This document shows positions 1 to 6,503 of a DNA stretch of 6,701 nucleotides, one piece after another. The notes below the pieces were generated by a model, which ran no database searches, was not told the DNA's origin, and saw only the letters and a list, made by a program, of their open reading frames with translations. Source of the DNA: Nitrospira sp. (GTDB lineage: Bacteria > Nitrospirota > Thermodesulfovibrionia > Thermodesulfovibrionales > SM23-35); NCBI GenBank assembly GCA_016873575.1, contig VGWY01000145.1, forward strand, positions 1 through 6,701, read 5' to 3'. Position 1 is the first letter of the stretch. Every line of letters begins with the position of its first letter. The position numbers and the translations under genes are program-made.

Positions 1-2725
1 CTCCATCCATATAGGTTTTTACAAATATTGTTCCTTTGCCATGCAAGGCATGTACCGCGTTTGTGAATATATTCAGCAGCGCCTCTTTCATCCTGTCGGG
101 ATCAATGTATATTTCAGTGGGCTTACCAAATTCCCTCACGATAGTAATATTTCTGTCATCGAGATCAGGTTGAATAAGGGAGATAATATCATCGACAAGC
201 CAGTTCATATTGATGATTTCCTTTAAGAGCCTTGACTCTTTCACAAAGCTGAGGATCTCATTCAGGATTTTTTCGAGCCCTTTAACCTCATGAGAAATGA
301 TTACTGCATACTCTTTCAGATTGCCGTCTAATCTCTTTTCGAGTCTTCTTGCAAATCCGCCTACAGAGACGAGAGGGTTTCTGATTTCATGGGCTACCTT
401 TGCCGCAACCTCTCCAAGAGCTGCCATCCTTTCTGACTTCACAAGCTTCTCACGAAGGTTTCTCAGTTCTGTTATATCACTGACTACATTCACAGTGCCT
501 ATTGCTGCACCTGTCGTATTGAATATTGGCGAACTCGAAATAATGAATGTGCCACCAAGATGATCGTCTTCGACTTCTTTCACAAATGCACGTTTTGTCT
601 CGACTGTTTTGTGGTGTGGGCATTCTGACCATGGTTGGTTCATACCATGGAATACCTCATAACACTTTTTCCCGATAATCTTCTGGGGTGTCTTCTTCAA
701 CTTTTTACTGACAGCCTTATTAATATTCTTAACCACGTAATCCTCAGTAACAAAGTAGACCATGTCAGATATTGATTCAAAGATATTCTCAAGCTCTTGC
801 TCTGCGAGGGTAACCTGTTCGAAGAGGTGTGCACTCTCTATAGCAGTTGCGACATGGTTTGAAAAGGAAATCAGGAATACCAAATCCTCTTCGAGGATTG
901 GTTTTCTGTTGAAGTGGTTATCAACCCATAGAACGCCAATCACCTTATCTCTCGATATCAAGGGAACAACGGCATAGGCATTTGTCCCTAACTGCTGTGT
1001 AAGAACAAAATCAGAAAGTGGTTGCTCATTGACACGCTGAATGTTGAAAGGCCTCTTTTCCTTGACGGTCTTTGTGAGTATGGTTTCTTCTGTTAGCGGT
1101 ATCTCGATACCAAGGCTGAGCCTGTCGAGAAAGGAGTCCTTGCTTAAGGGACCTGTCTCAATATCCCGGATTATGTCAGGCAATGTCTTTTTCTCTGATG
1201 AGAGCCTGTGCCATATCTGTCCTGCCTCCTCATGGCTTGCAGGTCCTACTCCCATGGCTCCTTTCAATATACCCTTCTTTTCATCAATAAGAAATAGAAT
1301 AGCACGGTTAAATCCGAGGCCTTCACCCATCGTAACTGCTGTTAAAATCATTCTCAAGAGCCTGTCGAGTTCAAGGGTTCCCCTCATTGTTGAACTGATA
1401 AAGGAAAGCCTTGAGAGTTCGTCATTTCTCTTGCGTAACTCATTTTCAACACGCTTACGTTCTGATATATCCCTTGCTATACCACTGATACCAATGACAT
1501 TCCCATGGGTATCCTTTATCGGAGACAGCGTAAGGCTTACCTCAAAGAGCGTGCCGTCTTTTCTTTTCCTTATGGTTTCCATACGCTTGATGGTTTCTCC
1601 TCTTTTGATCATTTCGATATGCTCTTTTTCCTTATCCACAATAAAATGAGGGATAAAGGGAAGGAATGAGCCGATGGCCTCTTGTTCAGTAAATCCGTAG
1701 ATTTTTTCTGCCCCTTTGTTCCATGAAGTAATGATACCGTTGGGGTCAGAAGTAACAATGGCATCTGCAGAGTCATCAATGAGGCTCTCAAGATATTCTT
1801 TGGTTTCTGAGACCTCTCTGTACAGACGGAGTATCTCTTCATGATTACGCACCCCGTCAGTAATATCTCTGATAATTACCACAGATTCCACTACAGCACC
1901 GCTGTCATCTTTGATCGGATACGAGGTCAGTTCGATATAATTTGTGCCTTTCACCTGCGCAATTGAATTCATCTCACCGGTTTGGAAGGTAACCTTTGCA
2001 ACACAATGAGGGCATATTCCACCATCTTCGTGAAAGATTTCAATACAGCTTTTCCCGAGTATATCCTCAGCCTTTTTCCCAGACCATTGCTCTATGAGTC
2101 TGTTTGCTGAGAGAATCTTATAGTTTTGGTCAAACGTCACGATTCCACTCTGCACACTTTCAAATAAAGTCTCCAATCTCTTTTTCGCATCAAAGACTTC
2201 TTTTTCCCGCAAAAATTCTTTTTCGTGTATCCATGCCTTGTCTATGACAAGTGCTGATATGGAAGCAAAATCCTCAACAGTAGCGAGGTCATCTGTTGTA
2301 AAAGGTATTACTGTGCCATCAGATTGTTTTTTATCATAAAGTCCGAGTGTTCCAATGATACTGTCTCCAACCTTCAAGGGAACGCAGATGACTGATCGAA
2401 CATCCAGCCCGGGGACATTCAGGTCCTCAGGCATCTTTGAGACATCTTCAACCAATAAAGGCTTCCCATTTTGAGCAACCCATCCAGCTATCCCATATTC
2501 CGAGTCCACTTCTATACTTCCCTCTCTGCCAACTGACAGCCCATATGATGATTTGACGCGCAGTATTCCATCTTCTAAAAGTCTTAATATACATCCATTT
2601 GCATTCAAAAGCCTTGATACCCCTTCGGTGATTTTGTTCAGAAGCTCACTGAGGTCAAAAGCAGAGGTAATGGTCTTGCAAAAGCTGACCAGGGAATGAA
2701 AGGTTCTGAAATTCATATTTTGCAT
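1..2725 (-). CDS. Soluble multi-domain sensor histidine kinase (GAF-PAS-PAS-GAF-PAS-HisKA-HATPase), 3' end outside window
   Basis: This frame stays open for 908 codons from the ATG at 2725 to the window edge, with no internal stop. No signal peptide or membrane segment is visible, so it is probably a cytoplasmic two-component kinase. Approximate domains: GAF 24-165; PAS 180-290; PAS 308-425 (SWNKGAEKIYGF, ending RDISERKR); GAF 440-632; PAS 643-755 (ending VVSDITELR); HisKA with H-box VAHEIRNPLVSVGGF, phospho-acceptor His779; HATPase_c starting near 870 with N-box NIFTNAVHAL (Asn889). The G boxes and any receiver domain lie beyond position 1. PAS1 has C227-x4-H232-x5-C238-P-H-C241; PAS3 has C688-x4-H693-x8-C702-P-H-H705. 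The start follows an in-frame TAG four codons upstream and a modest GAGAAG ribosome site; a second in-frame ATG at codon 4 has no such site. It lies 39 bases after glgA and is probably cotranscribed. Ligand and cognate regulator are unknown. Confidence 0.95.
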   Translation of the reverse strand, partial: MQNMNFRTFHSLVSFCKTITSAFDLSELLNKITEGVSRLLNANGCILRLLEDGILRVKSSYGLSVGREGSIEVDSEYGIAGWVAQNGKPLLVEDVSKMPEDLNVPGLDVRSVICVPLKVGDSIIGTLGLYDKKQSDGTVIPFTTDDLATVEDFASISALVIDKAWIHEKEFLREKEVFDAKKRLETLFESVQSGIVTFDQNYKILSANRLIEQWSGKKAEDILGKSCIEIFHEDGGICPHCVAKVTFQTGEMNSIAQVKGTNYIELTSYPIKDDSGAVVESVVIIRDITDGVRNHEEILRLYREVSETKEYLESLIDDSADAIVTSDPNGIITSWNKGAEKIYGFTEQEAIGSFLPFIPHFIVDKEKEHIEMIKRGETIKRMETIRKRKDGTLFEVSLTLSPIKDTHGNVIGISGIARDISERKRVENELRKRNDELSRLSFISSTMRGTLELDRLLRMILTAVTMGEGLGFNRAILFLIDEKKGILKGAMGVGPASHEEAGQIWHRLSSEKKTLPDIIRDIETGPLSKDSFLDRLSLGIEIPLTEETILTKTVKEKRPFNIQRVNEQPLSDFVLTQQLGTNAYAVVPLISRDKVIGVLWVDNHFNRKPILEEDLVFLISFSNHVATAIESAHLFEQVTLAEQELENIFESISDMVYFVTEDYVVKNINKAVSKKLKKTPQKIIGKKCYEVFHGMNQPWSECPHHKTVETKRAFVKEVEDDHLGGTFIISSSPIFNTTGAAIGTVNVVSDITELRNLREKLVKSERMAALGEVAAKVAHEIRNPLVSVGGFARRLEKRLDGNLKEYAVIISHEVKGLEKILNEILSFVKESRLLKEIINMNWLVDDIISLIQPDLDDRNITIVREFGKPTEIYIDPDRMKEALLNIFTNAVHALHGKGTIFVKTYMDG

Positions 2726-2764
2726 AGTATTTCTTCTCTATTGAAATTGTTTTTCTAAAATCCC

Positions 2765-4222
2765 TCAGGGGTTTCTTTTTCTTATCCCTCTTTCATAAAG
2801 CTCAATGTATTTTTTTGCTGATTTCGCCCATGAAAAGTCTTGCTCCATGGCAGTTATAATCAATTTTTCCATTTTGCCTTTCTCAGAATAGACACAGAGT
2901 GCCCGTTTTATACCATCCTGCATTGCAGAAGGAGTGTAGTCAGAAAAAAGGAATCCGGTTCCTTCCGAGGCGAGATGATTATAATCATAGACCGTGTCAG
3001 CAAGTCCGCCTGTCCTTCTTGCTACCGGAATGGTGCCGTATCTGAGTGCAATGAGCTGTCCTAAGCCGCATGGTTCATATTTTGAGGGCATCAGAAAGAA
3101 GTCTGAACCTGCATAAATCTTATGGGCAAGTGCCTCTTCAAATCCAATTGTTACAGAAAGTCTCTCTTGGTTTCTCTTTGCTGCATCTGCGAAACCGATA
3201 TGGAATGTCTCATCACCTTTGCCAAGGATTACAATATGTGCCCCTAATGATAGGATCTCATCAACCGATTTCAGGACGAGGTTTAATCCCTTCTGTTCGC
3301 ATAATCTGCCAACCATTCCAATAAGCGGGGCATCTTCAACTCTGAGTTTGTCAGAGGTTCCGAATAACGATTGTATAAGATCCCTCTTACATGCTCTTTT
3401 CCCCGATATATCATTCTGGTTGTAATTGGCAGATAGAAACCTGTCTTTCGCGGGATTCCATTCTTCGTAATCAATACCATTGTTGACACCATACAGGTCT
3501 TCCTCTCTGTTCTTGAGGACACCCTCGAGGCTGAAACCGAATTCTTTACTGAGTATCTCTTTTGCATAAGTATCACTCACAGTAGTCAAAATATCAGAAG
3601 ATATTAAGCCTGCCTTAAGAAAATTGACCTTGCCATAAAACTCTATACCCTCAGGGGAAAAAAGCTCCCATCCAAGTCCTGTGAGGGGCATCTCAGATGA
3701 AGGGAACAACCCCTGATACCCGAGATTGTGTATTGTCAGAAGAGTAGCAGTTTTAGCAAAAAAATCATCTGAGCTATACAGGGTCTTGAGGTAAAGCGGA
3801 ACAAGGGCAGTCTGCCAGTCATTACAGTGTATTATATCAGGTTGAAGGTTAAGCTTCTTGCATGCTTCAAGGATACCCCTTGAGAAAAATATGAATCTTG
3901 CTGCATTATCATCATAATCTCCTGCAGATGTACCATATAATTCCTGTCTGTCGAAGAATTCGTCACATTCGATGAAATAGGCAAGAGATTGATCGCTGAA
4001 TATTTTCCCCTCTCTTACCTTATCACCTACAGGAACCTTTATCTTGAGGCCAGTATTTTTCAGTGATGGTTGGACTTCTCTTATATTTTTATAGAGGGGC
4101 AGGATGACATATGCTATTTCACCCATTTTCCTATATTCCTTGACAAGGGCACCAGCAACATCTGCTAAGCCCCCGGTCTTGATATAAGGAACTGCTTCCG
4201 GGGTTGCAATAAGTATATTCAT
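2765..4222 (-). CDS. glgA: Glycogen synthase (ADP-glucose alpha-1,4-glucosyltransferase, GT5)
   Basis: It transfers glucose from ADP-glucose to the non-reducing end of an alpha-1,4-glucan, the polymerising step of bacterial glycogen synthesis, in the cytoplasm. The 485 residues are the usual length for bacterial GlgA and the gene looks intact. Visible landmarks in order: KTGGLADV at 15-22 (N-terminal ADP-glucose/glucan loop), CNDW at 133-136, HNLGYQG at 165-171, YGVNNGID at 244-251, GRLCEQKG at 305-312 (Arg306 and Lys311, the phosphate-contacting pair of this fold), EPCGL at 383-387 (catalytic-region Glu383) and RRTGGLADT at 402-410. Both Rossmann halves of the GT-B fold are present. The ATG at 4222 begins directly at the conserved N-terminal strand (MNILIATPEA) and is preceded by AGAGGA about nine bases upstream. 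It sits between the GalT-family gene (62-base gap) and the histidine kinase (39-base gap). No glgC, glgB or glgP is in the window. Confidence 0.97.
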   Translation of the reverse strand: MNILIATPEAVPYIKTGGLADVAGALVKEYRKMGEIAYVILPLYKNIREVQPSLKNTGLKIKVPVGDKVREGKIFSDQSLAYFIECDEFFDRQELYGTSAGDYDDNAARFIFFSRGILEACKKLNLQPDIIHCNDWQTALVPLYLKTLYSSDDFFAKTATLLTIHNLGYQGLFPSSEMPLTGLGWELFSPEGIEFYGKVNFLKAGLISSDILTTVSDTYAKEILSKEFGFSLEGVLKNREEDLYGVNNGIDYEEWNPAKDRFLSANYNQNDISGKRACKRDLIQSLFGTSDKLRVEDAPLIGMVGRLCEQKGLNLVLKSVDEILSLGAHIVILGKGDETFHIGFADAAKRNQERLSVTIGFEEALAHKIYAGSDFFLMPSKYEPCGLGQLIALRYGTIPVARRTGGLADTVYDYNHLASEGTGFLFSDYTPSAMQDGIKRALCVYSEKGKMEKLIITAMEQDFSWAKSAKKYIELYERGIRKRNP

Positions 4223-4228
4223 TCTCCA

Positions 4229-4238
4229 GAATCCTCTT
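4229..4238 (-). promoter_or_regulatory. Ribosome binding site region of glgA
   Basis: On the minus strand AGAGGA lies about nine bases before the glgA ATG, and a second purine run (GGAGA) abuts the start codon. The first is the better-placed Shine-Dalgarno match and supports the start at 4222. Confidence 0.55.
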
Positions 4239-4246
4239 TAATTGTT

Positions 4247-4281
4247 AATTTTGAATTTTGAAATTTGCATTTTGAAATTTA
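4247..4281. repeat. AT-rich degenerate heptamer tandem repeat in the glgA-galT gap
   Basis: Five consecutive 7-base units can be read: AATTTTG, AATTTTG, AAATTTG, CATTTTG, AAATTTA. A 12-base word, ATTTTGAAATTT, recurs exactly at 4255-4266 and 4269-4280, which is two repeat periods apart. It fills most of the 62-base gap after the galT stop and lies upstream of the glgA ribosome site. No GC-rich terminator hairpin is present, in keeping with readthrough from galT into glgA. Confidence 0.7.
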
Positions 4282-4284
4282 TAT

Positions 4285-5283
4285 TTATATCTTTGCCTCT
4301 TTCATGAATTTGGCTGCCTCTTCCGGAGTGGTTGGATTGATATAAAACCCGGATCCCCACTCAAATCCAGCAATCTTTGTGAGCTTAGGGAGAAGTTCTA
4401 AATGCCAGTGGTAGTACTCATTAACCTCATCGGAGAACGTAGAAGTGTGGATGACAAAATTATAAGGAGGCATGTCAAGGATCCTGTCTATCTGCTTCAG
4501 AATCCTCTGGAGTATGTCAGCAAGAGCCGAGAAGTCATTATTAGGTGGATAGAAAGCGGACTCATGTGCCTTCGGGATAATCCATGTCTCAAACGGCGCC
4601 CTGGATGCGAATGGTGCAAGAGCGACATACCTTTTGTTTTCGTATATAACCCTTTTACCACTCTCAAGTTCTTGAGCTATCAGGTCACAAAAAATACACC
4701 TCTCTTTGAGAGCATAATAATTCTTTGCTTCATCTATCTCTTCTTTTACAATCTTCGGAGCAATCGGCAGTGCAATTAGTTGTGAATGGGTATGTTCAAG
4801 AGATGCACCTGCTGCCTCTCCTTCATTCTTAAATATCATGACATATTTAAACCGTTTGTCCTTCTTCAGGTCAGTAAGTCTGAGATAGTAAGCCCACAGA
4901 ACATCCTCAACACCTTTGATTGGCATGGTCGCGAGAGAAAGATTGTGATCAGGTGTTTCCACAATAACTTCATGGGCACCTATTCCATTCATTTTGTCAA
5001 AGATACCTTCACCTGCCTTTTTAAGGTCTCCAGATACCTGCAATGCCGGGAATTTGTTCGGCATGACTCTCAGAGTCCATCCAGGTGTATTCGGCTTTGT
5101 ATCAGGTGGCCGAAAGGCTATTATCTCCGGTGGTGTTGTATATTCATTACCATGACAGAATGGACAGAAACCACCCCTCTTCCTCTGAGAAGAAGGAGAG
5201 ATAAAATCTGTCGGCCTTTTCCCTCTCTCCACCGAGATAATAACCCAACGGCCAACAATAGGGTCTTTCCTAAGCTCGGGCAT
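4285..5283 (-). CDS. galT: GalT-family sugar-1-phosphate nucleotidylyltransferase (annotatable as galactose-1-phosphate uridylyltransferase; possibly ADP-glucose phosphorylase)
   Basis: Family members exchange a nucleoside monophosphate between a nucleotide sugar and a sugar phosphate (or phosphate) through a nucleotidyl-histidine intermediate. The 332-residue protein shows both HIT-like halves: zinc-type CPFC (C40, C43) with H113 (PDHN), active-site H164-T-H166-S-Q168 with His166 the expected nucleophile, a second CxxC (C196, C199) with H240 (IIPKAH), and HWHLELLP (H292, H294). The second Cys pair and phrases such as FKNxGxxAGAS, PPYNxxIHTS and GFYINP match my recollection of plant ADP-glucose phosphorylase (At5g18200) and of archaeal/thermophile GalT-like proteins more than E. 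coli GalT. Adjacency to the ADP-glucose-using GlgA fits that reading, but substrate cannot be settled by eye. The start at 5283 follows a strong GGGAGGAGAT ribosome site. First gene of the probable galT-glgA-kinase operon; family assignment is firm, substrate uncertain. Confidence 0.93.
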   Translation of the reverse strand: MPELRKDPIVGRWVIISVERGKRPTDFISPSSQRKRGGFCPFCHGNEYTTPPEIIAFRPPDTKPNTPGWTLRVMPNKFPALQVSGDLKKAGEGIFDKMNGIGAHEVIVETPDHNLSLATMPIKGVEDVLWAYYLRLTDLKKDKRFKYVMIFKNEGEAAGASLEHTHSQLIALPIAPKIVKEEIDEAKNYYALKERCIFCDLIAQELESGKRVIYENKRYVALAPFASRAPFETWIIPKAHESAFYPPNNDFSALADILQRILKQIDRILDMPPYNFVIHTSTFSDEVNEYYHWHLELLPKLTKIAGFEWGSGFYINPTTPEEAAKFMKEAKI

Positions 5284-5294
5284 ATCTCCTCCCT
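5284..5294 (-). promoter_or_regulatory. Strong Shine-Dalgarno sequence of galT
   Basis: GGGAGGAGAT on the minus strand directly precedes the ATG at 5283, giving a GGAGG core with a short but workable spacing. It is the strongest ribosome site in the window and fixes the galT start, in contrast to the opposing hydrolase gene, which has none. Confidence 0.75.
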
Positions 5295-5306
5295 CTAATA
5301 ATTTGT

Positions 5307-5365
5307 AGCGTATAGCGTATAGGGTGTAGCCTTTATTACACGCTACTCCTTACACGTTACACGCT
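5307..5365. repeat. Imperfect inverted repeat made of degenerate heptamers, in the galT/hydrolase divergent spacer
   Basis: Arms 5307-5330 and 5342-5365 match at 19 of 24 positions with an 11-base loop. Read as minus-strand RNA (the predicted galT leader) 21 of 24 positions pair, two as G-U, leaving three mismatches. Each arm is a 7-base periodic array: GCGTATA, GCGTATA, GGGTGTA on the left (5308-5328) and TACACGC, TACTCCT, TACACGT, TACACGC on the right (5337-5364). It begins at about the predicted galT start site, so the whole stem would form in the leader. Confidence 0.75.
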
Positions 5366-5395
5366 TGGCATTATTATATCACAATGGGATATAAT
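5365..5395 (+). promoter_or_regulatory. Predicted sigma70-type promoter of the MBL hydrolase gene
   Basis: A perfect TATAAT at 5390-5395 and a TTGGCA at 5365-5370 are 19 bases apart, slightly longer than the usual 16-18. Transcription would start at about the A of the ATG at 5401, giving a message with little or no 5' untranslated region. This is a prediction from motif matching only. Confidence 0.5.
5373..5381 (-). promoter_or_regulatory. Predicted extended -10 promoter for the galT operon
   Basis: On the minus strand the sequence reads TGATATAAT, the extended -10 form TGnTATAAT, with no convincing -35 at the expected distance, as is common for extended -10 promoters. The start site would fall near 5366, giving a leader of roughly 80 bases before the galT ATG. 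The element lies inside the spacer between the -35 and -10 of the opposing hydrolase promoter, so the two promoters probably exclude one another. Confidence 0.45.
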
Positions 5396-5400
5396 CTCTC

Positions 5401-6372
5401 ATGAAACCAACATTTATTCACAGGCTTGTGAATGGCCCCTTTGAGGACCCGGCTCTCTTTGTAAGGGTCATGCGAGAGAAGAGGGCGTTCTTATTTGATG
5501 TGGGCAGTATCAACAAGCTCAAACCAGGTGACCTGCAGAAGGTAACCGATGTTTTTGTAACCCATACCCACATAGACCACTTTATTGGATTTGATACGCT
5601 CCTCAGGGCATTACTGAGAAGAGAGATGCCGTTGAGAGTGTATGGCCCTCCACAAATAACCGAATGTGTAGAAGGTAAACTCAGAGGTTATACGTGGAAT
5701 CTCATAAAGGAATATCCCCTCAAGGTAGAAGTTTTTTGCGTTGTTGAAGATAAGATACTGAGATCAAGTTTTCATGCAGATAATTATTTCAAGAGGGTAG
5801 ATCATGGCAAAGCAGGCATTGACGGTATTGTCTTAAATGAACCTTTATTGAGGGTGAGGGCAGTTCAGTTAGACCACCAGGTGCCGTGTCTTGCATTTTC
5901 ACTTGAGGAAGCATTTCACATTAATATTGATAAAGCTGCCTTAACAGAGAGGGGGCTATTAGTTGGACCATGGCTGTCTGAATTAAAAAGTGCTTTGAGG
6001 ACATCTCAACCAGATGATACTGTTTTTATGGTTGAAAACAGGAGATATACCCTTGAGGAGTTAAGGGAAGTTGCAAAGATAACAAAGGGACAGAAGGTTT
6101 CCTATGTGACTGATGCATCTCTCCATGATGAGAATATTCAAAAGATTATCGAACTCGTTCGTGATTCCGATACCTTTTACTGCGAGGCTTATTTTCTGGA
6201 AAGAGATAGAGAAAGAGCGTTAGAGAGGTTTCATCTGACAGCAAAAACTGCTGGTAGGATTGCCAGAGATGCAGGGGTGAAAAACCTTGTTGTTATGCAT
6301 TTTTCACCAAAATACAGGGATGATTCAGAAAACCCTGAAGACGAGGCAATGAGGGAGTTTAGGCTGCATTGA
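5401..6372 (+). CDS. Metallo-beta-lactamase-fold hydrolase, ribonuclease Z-like
   Basis: The 323-residue protein has a full set of binuclear metal ligands of the RNase Z (ElaC/COG1234) branch of the MBL fold: H55-T-H57-I-D59-H60, H159 (LDHQVPCLAF, like the Hx3-5 motif of RNase Z), D238 (VTDAS), E262 (CEAYF), H278 (HLTA, matching the HSTA motif) and H300 (MHFSPKY, matching the THISxRY motif). RNase Z trims tRNA 3' trailers, but this protein lacks the usual N-terminal FLGTGxxxP strand and instead begins MKPTFIHRLVNGPFEDPALF, a start I associate with a distinct bacterial subgroup annotated only as MBL-fold hydrolase. Its substrate is therefore open. The ATG at 5401 is supported by that conserved-looking start; no good ribosome site precedes it, and a TATAAT ends only five bases upstream, suggesting a leaderless message. 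It diverges from galT and converges with the fabF-like gene. Confidence 0.85.
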   Translation: MKPTFIHRLVNGPFEDPALFVRVMREKRAFLFDVGSINKLKPGDLQKVTDVFVTHTHIDHFIGFDTLLRALLRREMPLRVYGPPQITECVEGKLRGYTWNLIKEYPLKVEVFCVVEDKILRSSFHADNYFKRVDHGKAGIDGIVLNEPLLRVRAVQLDHQVPCLAFSLEEAFHINIDKAALTERGLLVGPWLSELKSALRTSQPDDTVFMVENRRYTLEELREVAKITKGQKVSYVTDASLHDENIQKIIELVRDSDTFYCEAYFLERDRERALERFHLTAKTAGRIARDAGVKNLVVMHFSPKYRDDSENPEDEAMREFRLH

Positions 6373-6376
6373 GAGC

Positions 6377-6503
6377 AGGCAGGATATAGTATTTTCGCTC
6401 ATTCTCGGTCGTACCGACCTCCGAGGGCTTTTGCCTCTTGGTTTTTATATATATACTATCTGACTATCGGCAAAAGAATCCGCTCAAATACTATAACCTG
6501 CCT
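6377..6503. repeat. Nested inverted repeat in the convergent spacer, overlapping the fabF stop
   Basis: Outer arms 6377-6394 and 6486-6503 match at 17 of 18 positions (AGGCAGG-TATAGTATTT with one differing base). Inside are an 8-base perfect pair, CTTTTGCC at 6428-6435 and GGCAAAAG at 6469-6476, and a small hairpin GGTCG-TAC-CGACC at 6407-6419. The hexamer CGCTCA borders both arms on the inner side but in direct orientation (6396-6401, 6481-6486). The right arm encodes the last residues and stop of the fabF-like gene. The rest of the spacer shows no gene. Confidence 0.75.
6421..6446 (+). terminator. Predicted Rho-independent terminator of the MBL hydrolase gene
   Basis: A short GC-rich stem (6421-6428 with 6433-6441, loop TTTT, two small bulges) is followed at once by TTTTT at 6442-6446. 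It lies about 50 bases after the hydrolase stop and points the right way. The bulges make it a moderate rather than a strong call. The minus strand has no T tract in the equivalent place for the fabF-like gene. Confidence 0.45.

Noticed and set aside
297..977. Plus-strand open frames at 297-563 and 762-977
   Set aside because: Both lie opposite conserved HisKA and PAS/GAF codons and have no domain or ribosome-site support.
1041..1649. 202-codon plus-strand open frame opposite the kinase
   Set aside because: It is antisense to the second GAF/PAS region of an intact, well-recognised kinase frame, has no recognisable domain, and its serine-rich composition is what the complement of the kinase codons would give.
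1609..1842. 77-codon minus-strand frame inside the kinase
   Set aside because: It overlaps the second PAS domain in another frame and has no support of its own.
3283..3576. 97-codon minus-strand frame inside glgA
   Set aside because: It is an out-of-frame reading within an intact GlgA, which has conserved residues throughout the same bases.
4402..5298. Plus-strand open frames of 125 and 170 codons opposite galT
   Set aside because: The galT frame carries every family motif in these positions; the antisense products show no recognisable family and are Cys/Arg/Leu-rich in the manner of shadow frames.
4247..5365. A CRISPR array
   Set aside because: The repeat units are only 7 bases, degenerate and directly tandem, with no spacers of uniform length and no cas genes.
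5284..5400. A known riboswitch in the galT leader
   Set aside because: The leader is short and dominated by a simple heptamer-based stem; I do not recognise the conserved core of any riboswitch class.
6377..6503. A complete transposable element
   Set aside because: There are inverted arms but no transposase, no visible target-site duplication, and one arm is part of the fabF coding end; kept only as a repeat of unknown origin.
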